From contig NZ_VKDD01000007.1 in assembly GCF_007097525.1 (NCBI RefSeq), forward strand, positions 1 through 64,000: DNA of 64,000 nt. Direction: 5' to 3'. This DNA is from Thalassomonas sp. M1454. GTDB lineage: Bacteria > Pseudomonadota > Gammaproteobacteria > Enterobacterales > Alteromonadaceae. Below the pieces are notes generated by a model, which was not told the origin of the DNA, did no database searches, and saw nothing but the letters and a program-made list of their open reading frames with translations. This document shows positions 60,506-64,000 of this stretch, in pieces. The stretch's first letter is position 1. Each line of letters starts with the position of its first letter. The translations under genes were made by a program, and so were the position numbers.

Positions 60506-63500
60506 ATGTCGTCATCTGCCATTAGTGTATTTACACGTAACCACACAATTAAAACATTCATATCGATTGTGTTTCTATTTTTTATAGGCACATTTCTCGC
60601 TCATGCAACTAATGATAAAATAAAGAACACGGACAAAGACCGTGTCGCGAATGAATATTTCATCGTATTAACAGATGCTGCAAAGCCAAAATATAACCAA
60701 GCATTGGCTGACATTTTCAAATCCATTCCCAAAGAGCTTATTGACAATGAAAAGGTCAAAGTATTAAAGAAATACAAAAACATCAACTCTGCGTTCGTTA
60801 AAGTGCCAGATAACCTCGTTGAGTATTTGGTAGATAATGAAGACATTCAGTTTATTGAAGCAAACCAGGTTTTAGAAGCTGGTCCATATATTCCACCTAG
60901 TGATGGTTTTGGGATAGGTATCCCTGAAGCGCCAGTAGAGGCAACAGGTTTCTTTGGTGAAGAGGGATACGATTGGGCAGTAAATCGTATTATCCAACGA
61001 GAGCCATTGCCTTACAGTGACCCTTTCGATACAACGTTTAACAGTGGCTTGCCTATTGACTTATTACACCCAGGTCAAGGTGTTGACGTATACGTGTTAT
61101 CTACAGGTGTAGATGAATACCACTACTTATTCGAAGGTAGCGCTCAGCATATTTATACCGCAAGTGATATTACGAACCAAACCCCTGGTGATGTAAATGG
61201 TTTTGGTACAATGGTTTCGGGTATCGTTAAGCAAGTGGTGAGCGATGCTAATATCAAAGCTGTCAAAATACTTAATGATAGCGGAAGTGGCCCGCTCAGT
61301 GCGCTTATTGAGGCATTAGATTACTTAGGGGATGGAGGTGACTCAACGATGTCACCAAATGCGATTATTCTCATACCGTATGGCTTTGGCGGACAAAACT
61401 ACCTGATTGAAAGTCAAATAGATTTACTTTTTATACAAGGGCATACGGTTGTTGTCCAAGCTGGTAATTCCAATGCAGATGCATGTTCAGAAACACCTTC
61501 GTTTATAGGCAGTTCGATTACAGTTGGAGCAAGCGACATAAATGATGTTACTGCTCCATTTACAAACTGGGGGGCATGTGTTGATTTGTTTGCTCCGGGC
61601 GTGGATGTGACGACATTTGCCCCCATTAATGACATAATAACAATTTCAGGTACAAGTCTTTCAGCGGCCTACGTAGCAGGTCTTGCAGCGTCATACACCT
61701 CTTCGTTACTGCCTGGTTATCCATATATAGGCGAAGTCAAAGATTTTGTTGTTTATAACGCAACGTTTGATGTTTTAAATTGGAATGAACCAATACATAG
61801 TTTGAGTCCTAATGTATTCTCATACATTGAAGAAGATGGCTCTCTGATGCATGAGCCTCCAGGTGACTTAAATCAGGTATATATATCAACATCTATCTCA
61901 ACAGATAGTACATTCAGTATATCGTGGGATGAAATACCTTCAACTAGTTATTATAAAATTGAAGAAGTGCTTAATGGTGTTGGTGGTGGTTTTTCAACGT
62001 ATTATATCAGTGATATAAATGGGGTTGTCACCAAAACTTATACGAATAAACCTGACGGTGATTACAGTTATAACGTGCAAGCGTGTAATAACTATGGTTG
62101 CTCTAGTGTTGTTTCATCCGCGGTGATTACTGCCGATGCACCTGCGCCTGAAGATATTGCGTCTATTACTATCTCTACAGAGCACAGTTTGTCAGGTAGT
62201 TTTACCGTGTCTTGGGATGTATCACCTACAGCTACCGACTACTTTTTGAACTCGTCATTTAACGGCGTATGGTCTGGGTTTGTTGATATAAATAATACTG
62301 TTTCTAAATCTTATACAAATAAAGCCAATGGTACGTATAAATATCAAGTTAAAGCATGTTCTCTAGGTGGATGTAGTTCAATTGTTGAATCAAACGAAAT
62401 CGTAGTAGATGTTGAACTACCTGAGCCACCAGCGTATATAAAACCTTCTCAAACTACCGTAGAATCAGGGTACTTTAACGTTGGTTGGAGTAGCTCGGAA
62501 GCAGCAACCTATTATAAATATTCTTGGAAAAAAGATGCTGGCTCTTGGAGTTACGATCAAAACTTTACGACTACATTTCGTAAATATTATGAGTACGTTG
62601 GTACCGGTAATGGTCAATATACTTATCGAGTAGCGGCATGTAACCTTGCTGGTTGCAGCGATCATGTTGAATCAGTTCCTGTTACAATCACAAATACAGA
62701 GTTAAATCTTAACCTTGTTATAACAACAGCTAGAGCTTACATGATTCCTGGAAATGACTATATTAATATCACTTGGGAGAGCGCAACTGGCGGTAATGCA
62801 AATTTTTATATTACAGCTAATTATAATGGAAAATCAAAGACTATAATCACGCAAAACCCAGGGTCTTATAAATATTATCCAAAGGAGACAGGGACGTATA
62901 CCTTTATTGTTCGAGCGTGTAATGATACTGGTTGCGGTTATAGTTTTAACGGGGCGGGAGGCGTTTCTTTTACTTATATACCTCCAATATGGCACGAAAC
63001 TGGTGGTGATGTAGAGAATGACGGGCTTGTTAGTGCTAATGAACCGACTTCTGATTTAGTACCTAGTCTACCTGCCCGAGCGGGTGTGAATACTGGTCAA
63101 GCAACTTATAGTATCCCCGTTGAACTCCCTCCGGGACGAAACGGAATGCAACCTAGCGTAAGTATTCAATATTCAAGTGGGCGAATTAATGGTGTTGCAG
63201 GGAAAGGCTTTGCTCTCTCAGCGACAGGGAGCATTCATTTCTGCTCTGCAACCCTTGCTCAAGATGTCGGCAATTTAGTTTCTTACGGGACTAATATACC
63301 GTCTAATGTAAGGCTTTGCTTGAATGGGCAAAGGTTAGTCAAAGCGCCAACGAGTAGCTCAAGTTATGGCATAAATGGCGCAATTTATCATACAGAGATT
63401 GATAATGGTATTGTTGTCACGCAAAGCGGTACAGCTAGTGAAGGGCTTGGTGACTCAGGTATAACCTTTACAGTTAGTTACTTGGACGGACGTGTTGAGG

Positions 63501-64000
63501 GGTATGGATTAGAAGAGGCTTCTGTAGAGTCCGTCGCATCAGAATACGAATCTTCATGGCTATTGAAATATCAATCCGATGTCACAGGTAAGAATAATAT
63601 TACTTACAATTATTCATCTTATGGACTCCATGAAAAATTACTTACTAGTATTAATTATACCGGAGAAACAACTTTATTGAATGATGGTCCATCCAATATT
63701 ATTTTTAATTATGAAACGAGGGGTGACAAATCGATAAAATATCGTTTTGGTCGTCAATTTGAAACGTCGCAACGATTAAGTAGGATAGATGTTAAGCACG
63801 ATGCGAACATATTGCATAACTACCAATTTACTTACGGGGATGCCAGTATTGCGACTGGTTCAAGCTTGTTACGCTCAGTCACTAAATGTTTGGGCAGTTT
63901 AACAACTTCATGTTTACCTGAAACGAGCTTTAACTGGCAAGAAGACGACGTCACTTATGAACCTAAGAAACTCTCGAATATAGACAGTAATGTTATTAAC
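60506..64000 (+). CDS. Giant secreted pseudo-subtilase / FN3 / SpvB-type toxin protein (3' end outside window)
   Basis: 1165 codons open to the window edge, starting at ATG 60506 with agaaggga five bases upstream. Signal peptide about 1-34 (TFLAHATND). An inhibitor-I9-like propeptide lies at about 49-120 (EYFIVLTDAA to FIEAN), and a peptidase S8 fold at about 190-415. In that fold the Asp motif reads VYVLSTGVD (Ser199), the His motif NGFGTMVSG (Phe233), but oxyanion Asn321 (QAGNSN) and Ser384 (SGTSLSAAYVAG) are kept, so proteolysis is doubtful. Four FN3-like modules follow (about 458-545, 545-635, 637-730, 733-826), each with an ACNxxGC-type cysteine pair. From about 837 comes an SpvB/Tc-toxin-type N-terminal domain (GQATYSIPVELPPGRNGMQP, IQYSSG). 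Rhs/YD repeats and a toxin tip are expected beyond the window but are not seen. Confidence 0.85.
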   Translation, partial: MSSSAISVFTRNHTIKTFISIVFLFFIGTFLAHATNDKIKNTDKDRVANEYFIVLTDAAKPKYNQALADIFKSIPKELIDNEKVKVLKKYKNINSAFVKVPDNLVEYLVDNEDIQFIEANQVLEAGPYIPPSDGFGIGIPEAPVEATGFFGEEGYDWAVNRIIQREPLPYSDPFDTTFNSGLPIDLLHPGQGVDVYVLSTGVDEYHYLFEGSAQHIYTASDITNQTPGDVNGFGTMVSGIVKQVVSDANIKAVKILNDSGSGPLSALIEALDYLGDGGDSTMSPNAIILIPYGFGGQNYLIESQIDLLFIQGHTVVVQAGNSNADACSETPSFIGSSITVGASDINDVTAPFTNWGACVDLFAPGVDVTTFAPINDIITISGTSLSAAYVAGLAASYTSSLLPGYPYIGEVKDFVVYNATFDVLNWNEPIHSLSPNVFSYIEEDGSLMHEPPGDLNQVYISTSISTDSTFSISWDEIPSTSYYKIEEVLNGVGGGFSTYYISDINGVVTKTYTNKPDGDYSYNVQACNNYGCSSVVSSAVITADAPAPEDIASITISTEHSLSGSFTVSWDVSPTATDYFLNSSFNGVWSGFVDINNTVSKSYTNKANGTYKYQVKACSLGGCSSIVESNEIVVDVELPEPPAYIKPSQTTVESGYFNVGWSSSEAATYYKYSWKKDAGSWSYDQNFTTTFRKYYEYVGTGNGQYTYRVAACNLAGCSDHVESVPVTITNTELNLNLVITTARAYMIPGNDYINITWESATGGNANFYITANYNGKSKTIITQNPGSYKYYPKETGTYTFIVRACNDTGCGYSFNGAGGVSFTYIPPIWHETGGDVENDGLVSANEPTSDLVPSLPARAGVNTGQATYSIPVELPPGRNGMQPSVSIQYSSGRINGVAGKGFALSATGSIHFCSATLAQDVGNLVSYGTNIPSNVRLCLNGQRLVKAPTSSSSYGINGAIYHTEIDNGIVVTQSGTASEGLGDSGITFTVSYLDGRVEGYGLEEASVESVASEYESSWLLKYQSDVTGKNNITYNYSSYGLHEKLLTSINYTGETTLLNDGPSNIIFNYETRGDKSIKYRFGRQFETSQRLSRIDVKHDANILHNYQFTYGDASIATGSSLLRSVTKCLGSLTTSCLPETSFNWQEDDVTYEPKKLSNIDSNVIN

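Noticed and set aside
1..64000. CRISPR arrays, tRNA/rRNA genes and intact insertion sequences
   Set aside because: I looked for regularly spaced repeats, tRNA-like cloverleaf ends and transposase motifs and found none that I could support by eye.

Overview
The window looks like a chromosomal segment of an AT-rich marine gammaproteobacterium of the Alteromonadales, probably Colwellia- or Thalassotalea-like. This is inferred from gene content and order (rpmE/priA/ftsN/hslV/hslU, a nas cluster with a phosphatase-kinase, a TIGR02922-type small protein) and from protein style; no 16S gene is present, so the genus is a guess. It opens inside an EF-Tu gene and ends inside a very large open gene.

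Layout. 0-6.6 kb: end of tuf, a lipoprotein, an SPFH/band-7 protein, an MscS channel, a UbiA-like membrane protein, an unknown membrane protein and the RNA ligase-like ThpR. 6.7-16.9 kb: an assimilatory nitrate cluster (narK-type transporter, PP2C-Ser/Thr kinase fusion, nirB, nirD, nasA-type nitrate reductase, cobA). Two sigma-54 promoters, each with an NtrC-like site about 85-95 bp upstream, imply nitrogen-starvation control. 17-29.5 kb: gnd, a three-gene RND efflux operon, hrpB and mrcB. 29.6-43.1 kb: MipA-like porin, hutI, rraA, rpmE, priA, ftsN, hslVU (with a sigma-32 promoter overlapping the ftsN stop and a leader hairpin), three small conserved genes, an ECF sigma/anti-sigma/DUF4097 operon and dnaB. 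43.3-47.6 kb: small protein, zur-like regulator, a secreted glycosidase-like lipoprotein, and a DUF3718 protein.

47.8-57.0 kb is an accessory catabolic locus. A LysR regulator is divergent from a seven-gene run: porin, second outer-membrane protein, two M19-dipeptidase lipoproteins, a GYD protein and two secreted amidohydrolases. It reads as an outer-membrane uptake plus periplasmic hydrolysis pathway for a peptide- or amide-like substrate. Both M19 proteins lack the usual N-terminal His-x-Asp metal motif.

57.1-64.0 kb is a plastic, toxin-associated region. It has a DoxX-like protein, an Asp-rich small protein overlapping a MbcA/ParS-type (DUF2384) protein without a visible RES partner, and a DMP19-like protein. 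Beside that lie the decayed end of an Rhs-type toxin and a decayed immunity-like gene on the minus strand. Finally, on the plus strand, comes a secreted giant protein, open for 1165 codons to the window edge: inhibitor-like propeptide, a subtilisin fold that has lost the catalytic Asp and His but kept Asn and Ser, four FN3-like modules with paired cysteines, then an SpvB/Tc-toxin-type N-terminal domain. This pseudo-subtilase-SpvB fusion is the strongest candidate for something undescribed.
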